From: Nageia nagi
Taxonomy: Eukaryota > Pinophyta
NCBI GenBank assembly: GCA_050084985.1
Contig: JBITNC010000001.1
Coordinates: forward strand, 209,312,001 to 209,376,000
DNA: 64,000 bases
Direction of reading: 5' to 3'
Translations under genes and position numbers: made by a program
Part shown: piece by piece, positions 1 through 10,339 of the stretch
How positions within the stretch are numbered: the first letter of the stretch is position 1
How the letters are laid out: each line of letters opens with the position of its first letter
The notes under the pieces: generated by a model
Databases searched by the model: none
The model's input: the letters and a program-made list of their open reading frames with translations, nothing else
Told to the model about the DNA's origin: nothing

Positions 1-1440
1 AACTAATTAATAATTTCCTCATTTTTGATGGTATTGATTACATAATCTTTCTTTACAATAGTAATTCATTAAGAAATTTGATAAATCTATGCTTGTTCTC
101 TATGGAACTCATAACCTTTCTAAAAATTTCATCATCACTCAATCATGTAATGATATCCTCTTCAACTAAAATAGGAGGAATATTCTAATTTGTTAGAGTT
201 TGAAACCCTTCATTATTGGATTCAATCCTCTAATTAACATTATTTGCTAAATTATCTAAACTTTATGTAAAACTTTCCTTATCTAAAAGATGTTGATAAC
301 TACATTCTTTTGTTAATTATCCTTAGATTTTAGTATATTATTGCTTTTTATAGATTCTTTCATGATATATTTGATATTGAAAAGCAATGTCTAGTTTAAC
401 AAGAGTTTTTCATTTTGGAGCTTTATTAATTACAAATTTAGTAGATTCATAGGAAATATTTGCATTTTCATTACTAGTAACATAAAATACCTTTGGAATA
501 TAATGTGTAAATAATACCTTTAAAAGGTCCAACATTGTATAAAATTTTTATTATAGGTTTGAGAGCATTTATGTCCAACCCTAATTTAAGAGAAGTATAT
601 GCTATAAAAATGTGGATGCTAATATGTTATCATTTTTAGGTACCTTTAGAATTAAATATGTGTAATTAATAAATATACAATATTTAAGTATGTATTATCA
701 TAGTTATCTAACTTGAATAAACATACAATATAATAGAAAGTAGCAAGAAATAACTCAAATTAATATAAATACAAAATAATAAAACTAGGGTTTACTGAAT
801 CAAGATAACAAAATTAAAGCACACACTAAAGATATAGAAATAATTATAAGATAAATACTTATATATGATAACCTAGGAAGGAATGATTAAATACAATTTG
901 ATCTTATCAAAGAGATGTGCCCTTGATGTGTAAACCCCATGGAGCATAGTGATAATAAGGCCAATGTAGATGCCTATGGCATAGTGGGGTCTAGGTAATG
1001 AAAAATCAACATGGGTGTAAACATGAGTGTGGATGCTAGGGTTTTAGTTTAGTAGGATTCACCATTAGGATTGATGAACAACAAAGTGTTAACAAGATGA
1101 GTCAAACATATAATTATGAATGATGGATGAAATATATGATCATATGATAATAAGATTACCATATTAATAGGTGGAATTTAGAAACATCTAAAAGTAGGTA
1201 CTAACTATCAATATGAAATCTTGATTTCTTTTCCAACCTTTATATGTGAATTTTCCATCATTGGCCCTTGTATGAAGGTTAGTATTGATGTTGGCGTACC
1301 TAACATAAAAAATAATAAAATCACATGAGATGTATTTAATAATAATATACTAATATTATAAAATATTATTATAATATAACACCTACGTGATGCCATATTA
1401 TGGGGTCTAAATTTAGTTATCAATAATTTGAATAAATAAA
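1..1440. other. No gene recognised; AT-rich relic sequence
   Basis: I see no credible coding frame here; open frames are short and shifted. Because a minus-strand gag relic begins immediately to the right, this stretch may hold the more C-terminal part of the same polyprotein, but no protease or RT motif could be read. The identification as retrotransposon remains is inference from position only. Confidence 0.3.
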
Positions 1441-1665
1441 TTTATCTCATTGGTAAGTTGTAGAATCATTGGCTAGCATCACCCTTCAAACTCCTTAGGA
1501 AAAAACTTGACCATCAAATTCTCTTCATATCCCAATTTGAAAAATAAATCTTATTGAAGGATTATAAGATGTTATTTTAGGTCTTGATTATCATTGAACA
1601 TCCCTAAATTATGGGACTTAAGTGAGAATACCATCATAGTCTTCCTACTTTTATTGGGATCTATG
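1440..1665 (-). pseudogene. Decayed Ty3/gypsy gag fragment
   Basis: The sequence aligns by eye with 29,215-29,430, which lies inside the gag of the gypsy element at 21.9-30.3 kb. Shared stretches include the plus-strand words catcacc-ttcaaactcctt and accatcatagtc. In an intact element gag forms the particle that packages the element RNA. Here there is no continuous frame; stops and indels are frequent. The order gag, then untranslated leader, then LTR towards the right fits a minus-strand element whose pol would lie beyond the left edge of the window. Assignment to the same family as the 21.9-30.3 kb element is well supported; function is lost. Confidence 0.55.
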
Positions 1666-2084
1666 ATCATTCTCTATCTTTGACACCCTTGTAGCTAGGG
1701 TAACATCAAATTAATTTTAATTGGTACAAGTATAATCCTAAAGCATGCACACATAAAAATCATCCTAGATCATTTTATAAAATATCTCTTTGATCTTATC
1801 CATATATATAGGTAGATCATGACATTGATGGTGCAAGATCCATTACAAAATTATGTATGATCTTAGTTAGAAGGGTAATATCACTTAAAATAGTGGGTTC
1901 ACCAAAATATAGATGAAAAATAATGATAATATAATAAAATAAAGCATTATTTATTTATAATGTACATAATAAAGTATGAATTAAGATATGCATATATCAT
2001 AGTATGATCAAACTCTTCTCTTTATCAAATCTTTGAGTCTAGGTCACAAATAGGTTCCCCATATAGATCAAACTTAGTACAAAT

Positions 2085-2150
2085 CTAGAATCACAACATG
2101 GGCACTATGAAATTAGCCTTTTCATAATTTTTACACCATGAATGATGTAA
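2085..2150 (-). other. 5' leader (PBS-proximal) relic of a gypsy element
   Basis: Plus-strand text from ctagaat through gggcactat to ataatttttaca resembles the leader just inside the 5' LTR of the 21.9-30.3 kb element (29,915-29,965) and the one near 40,600-40,650. It therefore marks where priming of minus-strand DNA synthesis would have begun. It is strongly diverged and too short to name the primer tRNA. Confidence 0.4.
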
Positions 2151-2535
2151 AATTTTATAATGAAATTAAAAAATATGAATCATAATAAACAGTAGATAAT
2201 AGATCCTCATATAGGTGGTGTTACAAAATATTGATGTTGATTGGATAATGTAATGCTCATGTGTTAACCTATATGATATTTGATTATCCAATAGGGAATC
2301 CTTTGCTCTTAATTTTATTTTATATCAACATCTTTATATTTTGGTTTTCTTAGAATTTTCATGTATTAATAGCTTGTGGTTCTTTTCTTGATATTTTACA
2401 CCACTTACATCCTTTGATTATCCTTTTACATTAATTACATCACATAGAGTGCATTTTAATCTCTTTTTAAAATGATATCCATTAATTCCATAAAATTAAT
2501 TATTTAATAAATAAAAATTCATTTTTAGGCATATA
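2150..2535 (-). repeat. Gypsy LTR (minus orientation)
   Basis: On the minus strand it opens close to ATGCCTAAAAATGAA, like the LTR start TGTARATGCC seen at 30,344, 22,301 and (plus strand) 19,069. It is about 385 bp long, matching the 375-bp LTR at 29,970-30,344. The plus-strand block ataggtggtg-tacaaaatat recurs at 41,455. A gag/leader relic lies on its left and a PPT-like sequence on its right, so a single LTR sits between the two ends of an element. Edges are approximate. Confidence 0.5.
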
Positions 2536-2559
2536 AAATCAAAGTGTGATGCAATTCCA

Positions 2560-3590
2560 TTGGAATGGATTATAATATTGTAATGAAGGATATGGTTTAA
2601 AAATATATCCTATCATTCTTGACTTGATAATGTTTTCACTAAGGAAAGACTTATATTGTTAAAATTAAATGCAACAACAAAAGACTTGATGGTTGAAGGG
2701 TTGAGAGATAAAGACTCTTTACAATTTGATATGCTTGGACATTCAAAATAGTTTGTTAGAAATTTGGAATCAAAATAATTTTATTGGACTTATTTGTTGG
2801 ACATTAAAAATAGTTTGTTAAAATTTGTGTTTGTGTGATGTTTATAATGCTTAATAGAATTTTTATTAGATACTTCAAAAAAGATATGGATGCTGATATA
2901 TTTATTTTCATACTTTACATATTATTTTTAATTAAAACCATATTTTCTCATTTTAATGTAGATATTTTTAAATCTATTTTGTTGAAATATGTAACTACAT
3001 AGTTGAAGGATGCAATCAAGCAATTGTATCTTGAAACCATGTGATTACATCTTGCAATTGAGGGTTATTTCTATTGATATAGATAAATTTATTTCAAATT
3101 TATTTAGAAATATAAAATTTGATTTAGAATTAAATATTGTTTTCTAAAATAAGATAATACAAAAATTAACGAATTATCTATAACCCTTTTACTTAAAAAT
3201 CCTTCATATCTCTTTAAGTTCATACAAAAATTGAAAATAAACTATTTGTAATTCATATAGTTTAATTAAACATTTATCACATTTATCTTTTTATTCATAC
3301 AAAATTATAAAATCTATTTATCATTCTATAGTTGAAATAAATTGTGATCATTGGTATTATTTGAGACAGTTTCATTACAATTATTATATATTATAAATTT
3401 TATTATATATTATAAATTTTATAGTAACATTTTCTAATATTCATATATATAATTCATTAAAAAAAAAGGAAATCTCTTCTAAGCTTAGCTTTAATAATAC
3501 ATCATTCAATATTATTTGCACTTTAGTATTATTTTCAATAATGCCATCAACTTTGATTTCTAACATTAAGTTCTATTCCATCAGTATTAT
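2560..3590. other. No gene recognised
   Basis: A very AT-rich stretch (oligo-A and oligo-T runs, short ATTATATATTATAAATTTT duplications near 3,380-3,420). By position it could be the 3' untranslated part of a minus-strand gypsy element whose LTR ends near 2,535, but no integrase motif is readable. Confidence 0.3.
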
Positions 3591-3599
3591 TTTGACTAT

Positions 3600-3895
3600 A
3601 GTTGGGTGGTTGCATTCATGATTCTATGGCTATATTTGTAATTTATAGATGGTATTTTCATTCATATGAATATATTTATAGTTGTATGACTACATCTACA
3701 TTTGTATGGTTGCATTTACAACAACATGACTACAAATGCAAACCCACAACAAATGTAATCAAATAAATACATTTGTAATCACTTGGTTGCATTTACATCT
3801 AGATGAGTGAAAAGGCATACTAATGGTTACAAATGAAATCAAATGGTTTCATTTGTAGCCTAATGGGTTCAAATGTAACCTTTTTGTAGTTACAT
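3600..3895. repeat. Degenerate minisatellite, period about 20 bp
   Basis: Successive units of about 20 bp resemble TATGGTTGCATTTACAATTG; sub-blocks such as tatgactacatctacatttg followed by tatggttgcatttacaacaa show the register. Towards the right the motif also appears in inverted sense (caaatggtttcatttgtag). It is non-coding, with no flanking duplication seen. Confidence 0.5.
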
Positions 3896-4260
3896 ATCAT
3901 ATTTATAAAGTGATATATTTAAAAGTTGAAAAGTTATAATAAAAGACCTGGATGTACACCCAAAAGTTGAGATCTTTCTAAAATAAGGAGATAACTTGTA
4001 ATAAATATTTTAAGTTGATATAAAAAAAAATTAACTAATGATTAATGATGTAACTCATGATTAAGAAATAAAATAATTAACCACTTAAAATAAAGTTAAC
4101 TTCTCACCTTTTCACTATGTAGTCTTTGCAAAACTATAGATAGTTGCAAGAGCTATAGAAAGGTATAAGGTTTTTGTACTAATTTCTAAGGAGGATCTTC
4201 TTTGAAATTTAGGATTTTGAGTGTCTCCTATGGTTGTAGTTATTTTATATATTTGTTTTA

Positions 4261-4340
4261 TATTTTAGGGAATCTACACATAGTTTAGAGATTTATTTTA
4301 TATTTTAGGGTTTCTACACTTAGTTTAAGGATTTATAATT
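4261..4340. repeat. Two 40-bp tandem units
   Basis: The block beginning tattttaggg at 4,261 is repeated at 4,301 with a few substitutions (aatctacacatagttt versus tttctacacttagttt). A simple local duplication. Confidence 0.75.
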
Positions 4341-4940
4341 TGACAGATCCATTTAAGCTTGAAGCATTTAATATTTCCACTTTATCTAGGGATTTTAATT
4401 TTAATATATTTATTTTATTTTTTAATGTTTATAATATTTTGGTAATTTTCATTAAATTTTTAAAATTAATTATAAAATTATGGTGAATCTAATCATTTTT
4501 TATTTCAAAGAAAAGGAAAATTAAATTTTTATATTTTAAATAATATCAAATTTTTGGCTAACTTAACTATAAAAATAATTTTTTATGTAAATTTTTGGTA
4601 ATTTAGAAATAATTTTAATAGTAAAAATTAACCAAATTCAAATTGTATAAATCCTTATTTAATTTTAATCAAAAATTTATGTCTAAAATAATTATAACCT
4701 TACTTCATAAATGCATCTTCAATAGCATAGTATTTTTACTATGGTATATCTAGATGTTATGATTTATTTCTTTCTATCAAATGAAATCAATATAAATACA
4801 AAAAATAATGTACATATATTATAATTGATCACCTATCATCATTCTCATCATCAAAAGTGATAATGAGACCATAGATAATATCAAGTGGTATTACAAGTGC
4901 AAGTGGTGTTCCAGGAAAGCTAGTTGGTGGATCACTAGCT
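4341..4940. other. No gene recognised
   Basis: Low-complexity AT-rich sequence without a readable domain on either strand. Confidence 0.35.
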
Positions 4941-4954
4941 CATAAAAATTATAT

Positions 4955-5295
4955 CTATTCTTTTATGAATTGTTTAAGTAGTAGGATCCATAAATATATA
5001 GCATTTGGATTTTATACTATATCTAAGAAGACACACCTTTTGGATTTTTCATCAATCTTCTTCCTTTGCTCTTTAGGAATGTGCACATAGGTAGTGTAAC
5101 TAAATACTCAATGATGTGATATTGGGTCTCACTCTAGTCCATGATTTGGAAGATTTCATCCCATAAAAAGCTTTTATAGGTTCTTTATTTAGCAACTATA
5201 CTATATTTTTGACTACTTTATTCCAAAATGCACCATTCAACTTTTTATGTTTCAACATACATCTCTTTCAACTATGGCTCAATTTCATCATTCAA
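4955..5295 (-). pseudogene. Decayed Ty1/copia integrase C-terminal fragment
   Basis: Minus-strand translation gives, in order, a MLKHKKL-like stretch, AFWNKVV, LLNKEPIKAFYGMK, then LCAHS and an RAKEED.KIQKVCLL segment. These match the copia integrase end (FWAEAV, then the G-x-KP-S block, then the C(V/I)HIPKEQR..D.KS.KCVFLGY block). In the family this region joins integrase to RT. Stops and at least one frameshift interrupt it. It is a different copy from the plus-strand copia at 20.8-35.4 kb. No LTR of its own could be delimited nearby. Confidence 0.6.
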
Positions 5296-6085
5296 AAACC
5301 CTATTTTATTATGGTGTGTAATGATTGATCAATTATCATTGAATTCTATGTTATTTTAGGAATGTAGAATAATATTTTTATAGGTGTTTATCAATATTAT
5401 ACAATATCCATGAATCATAATCAGTCAAATCACTAAGGATGAATAATTTTTCATATTCCAACCTTTAGTATAAAGTTTGGTGCCTAATTATTAGGTTAGA
5501 GTTTCCTTAAGGGAATAAATAAAAGAAAAGAGTGTAGGAAAGTAATTAAATTTCTTTGACCATTATGGACTTCCTTAAGTAGAATGATTGAAATTACATG
5601 CAAACTAATAGCCATAAATTGTATCACCTCCACTAGCAATACTAGCTAGATATAATACTAACAAACACTAAATCAATATTCATCCATCAAGATGTGAAGT
5701 ATATAATAGAAGGCATACATAAAAATTTAAGCATATGCATGAATGAATAACTAAAGAAAGATGAAACATATCATAATTTTATTCAAAAATAAAATCTTAG
5801 TAACATTATAGAGGGGAAATATTTAAATGTTCAACCTATAATACATTAAATTACCTTATATTTATAGGAAACATTACATCAAAATTACTTAATTAAACTT
5901 AGGATATAACTACTTCTAATGGTTGTTAGTAAATTACATCAATGCTAGTCTTTAAAGAAAACTAAAACTAAAGCTTGAAGAATTCCTCTAGAATACTAAA
6001 GTTCCTTTCATACATCATACATGGTTTCATTGGTCCAATTGTGCTCTCTTAGTATTTAGTTCCTCAAGCTAACTCCTCTAATAGT
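5296..6085. other. No gene recognised
   Basis: Possible upstream remains of the minus-strand copia relic, but no gag or protease motif could be read. Confidence 0.3.
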
Positions 6086-6089
6086 TGTT

Positions 6090-6570
6090 GACATTGTAGT
6101 TATCACTTTTGTATTTGAGATTACTTTGGTAACATCATTAGATAATTTTTTGGCCATCCAATCCCTTTCATATCTAATCATAATTTACCAATGGCCTCTA
6201 CCTCCTTGTAGTTGTTAAACTCATAGTTCTTATCATAATTACTCTTTTCCTCCTATAATTAGTTCAAAAATGGTTGTTGAAGCCTTATTGACATTATTGT
6301 ATTAATTTATTGGTCATCCAAACTTGCATATGCCTTTTTAATATTTGGAATTAGTCTCTAAAATTTACCATATTATTAAAATATATATTATTTATATCAT
6401 CATCATCTCCTACCCATAATTAGTACAAAATTGAATATTATAACCTTGTCAATATCATCACTTTAGTTGACTAGCCATCTAGGCTTTTACATGCCTTTTT
6501 TACTTTCATATTGTAGTTATAAATCTTTTTAGGAGCTAAACTTGATGTTGTTGATATAATTAACTTGTAA
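6090..6570. repeat. Degenerate tandem repeat, period about 160 bp
   Basis: The landmark (t)ggccatcca occurs at 6,152, again as ggtcatcca at 6,312 and as agccatct at 6,473, spacings of 160 and 161 bp. Each is preceded by a cctataattagttca-like block and a ttgacattatt-like block. About three diverged units; neighbouring text at 6,660 repeats the ataattagttcaaat word. Confidence 0.5.
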
Positions 6571-6728
6571 CCCTTGTAATTATTTCAAATTACACTTACA
6601 TAGTATAGGATATATCATGTAACTTCTTATTAGATGATCAAAGCTTCAATTATAAATTAATGCTCTAACCCTTATAATTAGTTCAAATTCTATTAGATGA
6701 TTGAAGCTCTTTCTATAAGTGTAAATCA

Positions 6729-7192
6729 TTTCTCTATATACTAGAACCTATGGATCCTACATACATGCTAAAACCAATATATCAAACATACCTACATATT
6801 TTTTAAATGTAGCATTACATATACAATGAGCATTAAAATATCAAATCAAACACATTTAGCTCATATAGGATTCTAGATGAATTTTAGTATAGTGTCTTTG
6901 CATTAAAATTGGGTCTATTTTTTAATTGTTAAGGGTTTTATTTATAGATACATAATTCTATTTCTCTTTCTATTAGAACCTTTGGATCCTACATACATGC
7001 TAAAACCAATACATCAAACATACCTACACATTTTTTAAATATAACATTGCATAAAAAATGAGCATTAAAATATCAAATCAAATATATTTATGTCACAATG
7101 AATTTTGGATGAATTTTAGTAAATTATATTTGAATTGAAATTAGTTTAATTTGTTTATTTTTAAGGGTTTTATTTATAGGTACATAATTATG
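6729..7192. repeat. Two 232-bp tandem units
   Basis: The phrase ggatcctacatacatgct starts at 6,752 and again at 6,984. Each unit runs from a tttctct...agaacct block through gagcattaaaatatcaaatc to agggttttatttatag. Similarity is high over the whole unit, indicating a fairly young duplication compared with the neighbouring 160-bp repeat. Confidence 0.75.
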
Positions 7193-7857
7193 TTAAAGTT
7201 CATATTTTAAAGGCACAAAACCAACTCTAATTACTCATCCAAATCTATATTGATAGTGTTCTTGTGCTCAAATGTACAAAATTGACCATGAATCATCCCT
7301 AATTTCAAGCTTTTTTGAATGATTAATTCACCAAATCACTATTTTATTTTGGTTTTTCTAATTATAGACTCATTTATGTCCAATGTATGGACAATGATAT
7401 TTGATATAAATTACCAACGACTAGATGGCAAATGCTAACAACTCAATAATAATTATAATTTTTTTTTATAATAATATTTAAACTTAATTATTTTATGTAT
7501 TTTTAAATAATTATCATATTTTAGTATCTATATTTTACCCATTTTTAATGAAAGCAAAGGATAATTCAAAAATTACTTAAAAAATAGGTATACTCAAGTT
7601 TCTTAACTTATAGTTTTTGACTCCTATCAATGTTTTGATTAGACTATTCTTTAGAATAAGGAAATTTTGATTATTTAAATCATGATTAAGTTGAGTTCCA
7701 ATATTTTTCATTTTATTTATTTTGAAATTGATAATATTTTACATAAAAATTAAACTTTTATTTATCTCTATATGCTATTATGAGGTAGGTATATGACGAT
7801 ACTCTAGTTTGTCTACATATATCATTTTGAAATAGGTCCATGATATGAAGTTTATTT

Positions 7858-7873
7858 TATATATATATATATA
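7858..7873. repeat. (TA)n microsatellite
   Basis: Run of alternating TA just left of the truncated LTR start. Confidence 0.8.
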
Positions 7874-7886
7874 ATTTGATTTGATT

Positions 7887-8461
7887 TTTATTCTTTTAAA
7901 TGACTAAAATGACTTATTATTTATTTAATAAATCATATTTATCACATTAAATTATTAAAAGGTAATAATACAAAAATCAAGATAAAATGCTATTATATTG
8001 CAACATCATGTGCTAGGAATAATGTAATATCATATACTATGGTTTATATTTTAAGTTATATTGAATATTAAAATTATTATTATTATTTATATGTTTCAAA
8101 TTTCACTTTATTTTTCTTTCCTTGAAGTTTATAAATATGCGAGGTGAAGGTTGACATCCCTATTAAATCTCTTTGATAGCTGGTTATCCCAAACATCAAA
8201 CTTATGATGTTTGTTAATCCCACCTATCTTGAGAACTTGTTAACTCTATAAGATCTATTATATCTCTCTTATTCACCACAAAAAATGGTCATTTTTACAC
8301 TATAAATGCTATACTTATTCCATGTATCCAACAATGTGCACCTTCATGATTTGGAGGTTCATATTTTTGGGGAATTGCTCATGCATCCATTATAACAAAT
8401 ATTTATTGAGAGCTCATCTAAATTATAATCATAATCCTATAAAAATTCATTAAGGTTATAT
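7887..8461 (+). repeat. Truncated gypsy LTR (+)
   Basis: It aligns along most of its length with the 3' LTR at 19,069-19,789: shared blocks include atttaataaatcatattt, aatcaagataaaatgcta, ggttatcccaaacatcaaac and gagaacttgttaactct. It lacks the last roughly 150 bp of that LTR; after 8,461 the text switches to a different repeat family. No internal region follows, so this is a truncated solo LTR or a relic of a deleted element. A TATA-like tataaatatg lies in the middle, as in the full LTR. Confidence 0.75.
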
Positions 8462-8484
8462 AATGCATACACTTATTCCCATTA

Positions 8485-8740
8485 ACCAAATATCTAAATT
8501 TTAGACCTAAATTTTTTTTTATTTAGTTTAGCACTTGATGTTTTAGGAATGGACTAGGTGATCCCACATGATCTTGATAATGCTACTAGCTAGTTTAGCA
8601 CACACATGGTAAAGTTGGTCAATAACTAGGATAACCAAAATTGATAAATTTTTTAATGTTCACTCCTTAACACTCACCCTATTGATAAGATGCCTCAAAG
8701 GTGACCCCACCATTTCTACTCCATGTCCCATGTGTAATAG
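8485..8740 (+). repeat. Dispersed repeat shared with 52,410-52,640
   Basis: The word ttttagacctaaattttttt, followed by an agtttarcacttga block and a ggac-agg--atccca block, occurs here and at about 52,420. At 52.4 kb it borders the second 1.87-kb direct repeat, so this may be a fragment of the same element family fused to the LTR on its left. Confidence 0.5.
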
Positions 8741-9740
8741 TATTTTTGGTCATGATGTAGTGGTTTTGTTCATAGGGTCCATACCACCCAAGAGATCACA
8801 CTTCCACTAAGTTAGCATCATAACCTGATGGTAAACATCCATCTCATAGAATCAAATAGATTTTCTTAGGTAAGTTTTTATATAAGTGGGTAGCATCACC
8901 TATGGAATAATCATCATACCCCTATTTGCTAACTGGAAGTGGTATGACTAATAGTTACCCTCACCTAGTAATAGTAGTTTTTTCTAATTGCTATCCCCAC
9001 TTGATACACTTATCAAAGGATATGGTTCCTAACTTTCCCATAACTATCAACTATGCCAACTATGGTGTCCAACATCCCCATTCCCATAACATGGGTAGCT
9101 ATAGATATTAAACAATATCTTTGAGTGGTTGTTTAATCAAATTTATTATTAATTATGTTGATTAACAAAACCACCCATGACTTAAAAATGATAAAATATG
9201 ATTTCAATCAGAGATAATGGTACAAGACACCATACTTAATAATTTACTTTAAGACATTCAACATATGAGTTGAGTTCTAACCTTAGTTTAGTACTATTCA
9301 TCTTTTACCATGAAGTGTACATTGAAAGTCTCATTTACAAGCTTGCTTAGGAAGTCACATAGTCCTATTTATCCCATACATATTGTATTATGTATATGGG
9401 TATACATTTAAAAAGTTCTCATGCATACATAAAGTAACAAGTCATGAGGTAAAATCTATCCTACTATGATTACAAAAGTAATGCGATGCTAAGTGATCCT
9501 CATGCAAAGAATATTCTTTTTATTTGTCATTTATCGATGTAGATTCATTTGGAAAAGGTCCTACATCATTTTCTTGCATTATTATATCCTTCAAAAAATT
9601 CCCTTTTTAGTTAGTATATTCCTTTAGGATTCCCTATGAACTTATTATACTATTATTATTCATATCCTGTTACTTATGATAGAGTCCAATGCCTAAGCAA
9701 ATTTTAACAATTTAATACCTTATTGTCCAAGTATTCCCAA
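8741..9740. other. No gene recognised
   Basis: Slightly richer in C than its surroundings, with one 61-codon open frame at 8,926-9,111 that has no recognisable motif and no sign of conservation. I regard that frame as chance. Confidence 0.35.
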
Positions 9741-9756
9741 ATATTTCCCAAAGGGT

Positions 9757-9789
9757 CCCATTAACTCCCATTTTGTCCCATTTATCCCC
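9757..9789 (-). other. Potential G-quadruplex (minus strand)
   Basis: Four C-runs on the plus strand (9,757-9,759; 9,767-9,769; 9,777-9,779; 9,786-9,789) are separated by 7, 7 and 6 bases. The minus strand therefore fits the G3+N1-7 quadruplex rule. Two more C-triplets lie just to the left. This is unusual in such AT-rich DNA. A regulatory role is not implied by any neighbour. Confidence 0.55.
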
Positions 9790-10286
9790 ATTTTGATCCT
9801 TGGGATCCCTAATTTTTACTATTTGGGTCTAAATCTATATTTGCTACTATGTTCTCAAGTTGGGATTATTTCTAATCTATTAGGATAGTGTTGTATTTGT
9901 TTGGGTTAATGAGTTTATCTAACTACTTCATTTAGGATTTTTGGTGATAACATTTACTTAATTATTGACCTTTATCAATAACCATTAATTATTATCATGT
10001 AAACACAATATTAATTCCTACTCCTATTTATATAATCATAACTATTCAAAGCATTAAATAATTGTAATGTCATTCATAATAAAAAAAGAAACTCATTAAA
10101 TCACAATGCTAATAATTTACATAATAAACCATCTAATAAAATCATTTACTTTTTGTATATAAATAAGGCATAATTAAAGTGATAAAACCAATTCATAAAT
10201 TCATCTACTTTCTATAAATAAGGCATAAATATAAAATAACCTTCTTTGATCATTTCTATGCTACTACAAGAGTATGGATCTATTAC

Positions 10287-10330
10287 AAGAAGGGCATTCA
10301 CACCTAGCAAGAAGGGCATTCACACCTAGC
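10287..10330. repeat. Perfect 22-bp tandem duplication
   Basis: The 22-bp unit starting aagaagggcattcacac occurs twice head to tail without mismatch, so it is recent relative to everything around it. Confidence 0.9.
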
Positions 10331-10339
10331 AAAATCCAT

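Noticed and set aside
8926-9111. 61-codon plus-strand frame as a small gene
   Set aside because: No motif, no neighbour context, composition like surrounding DNA.
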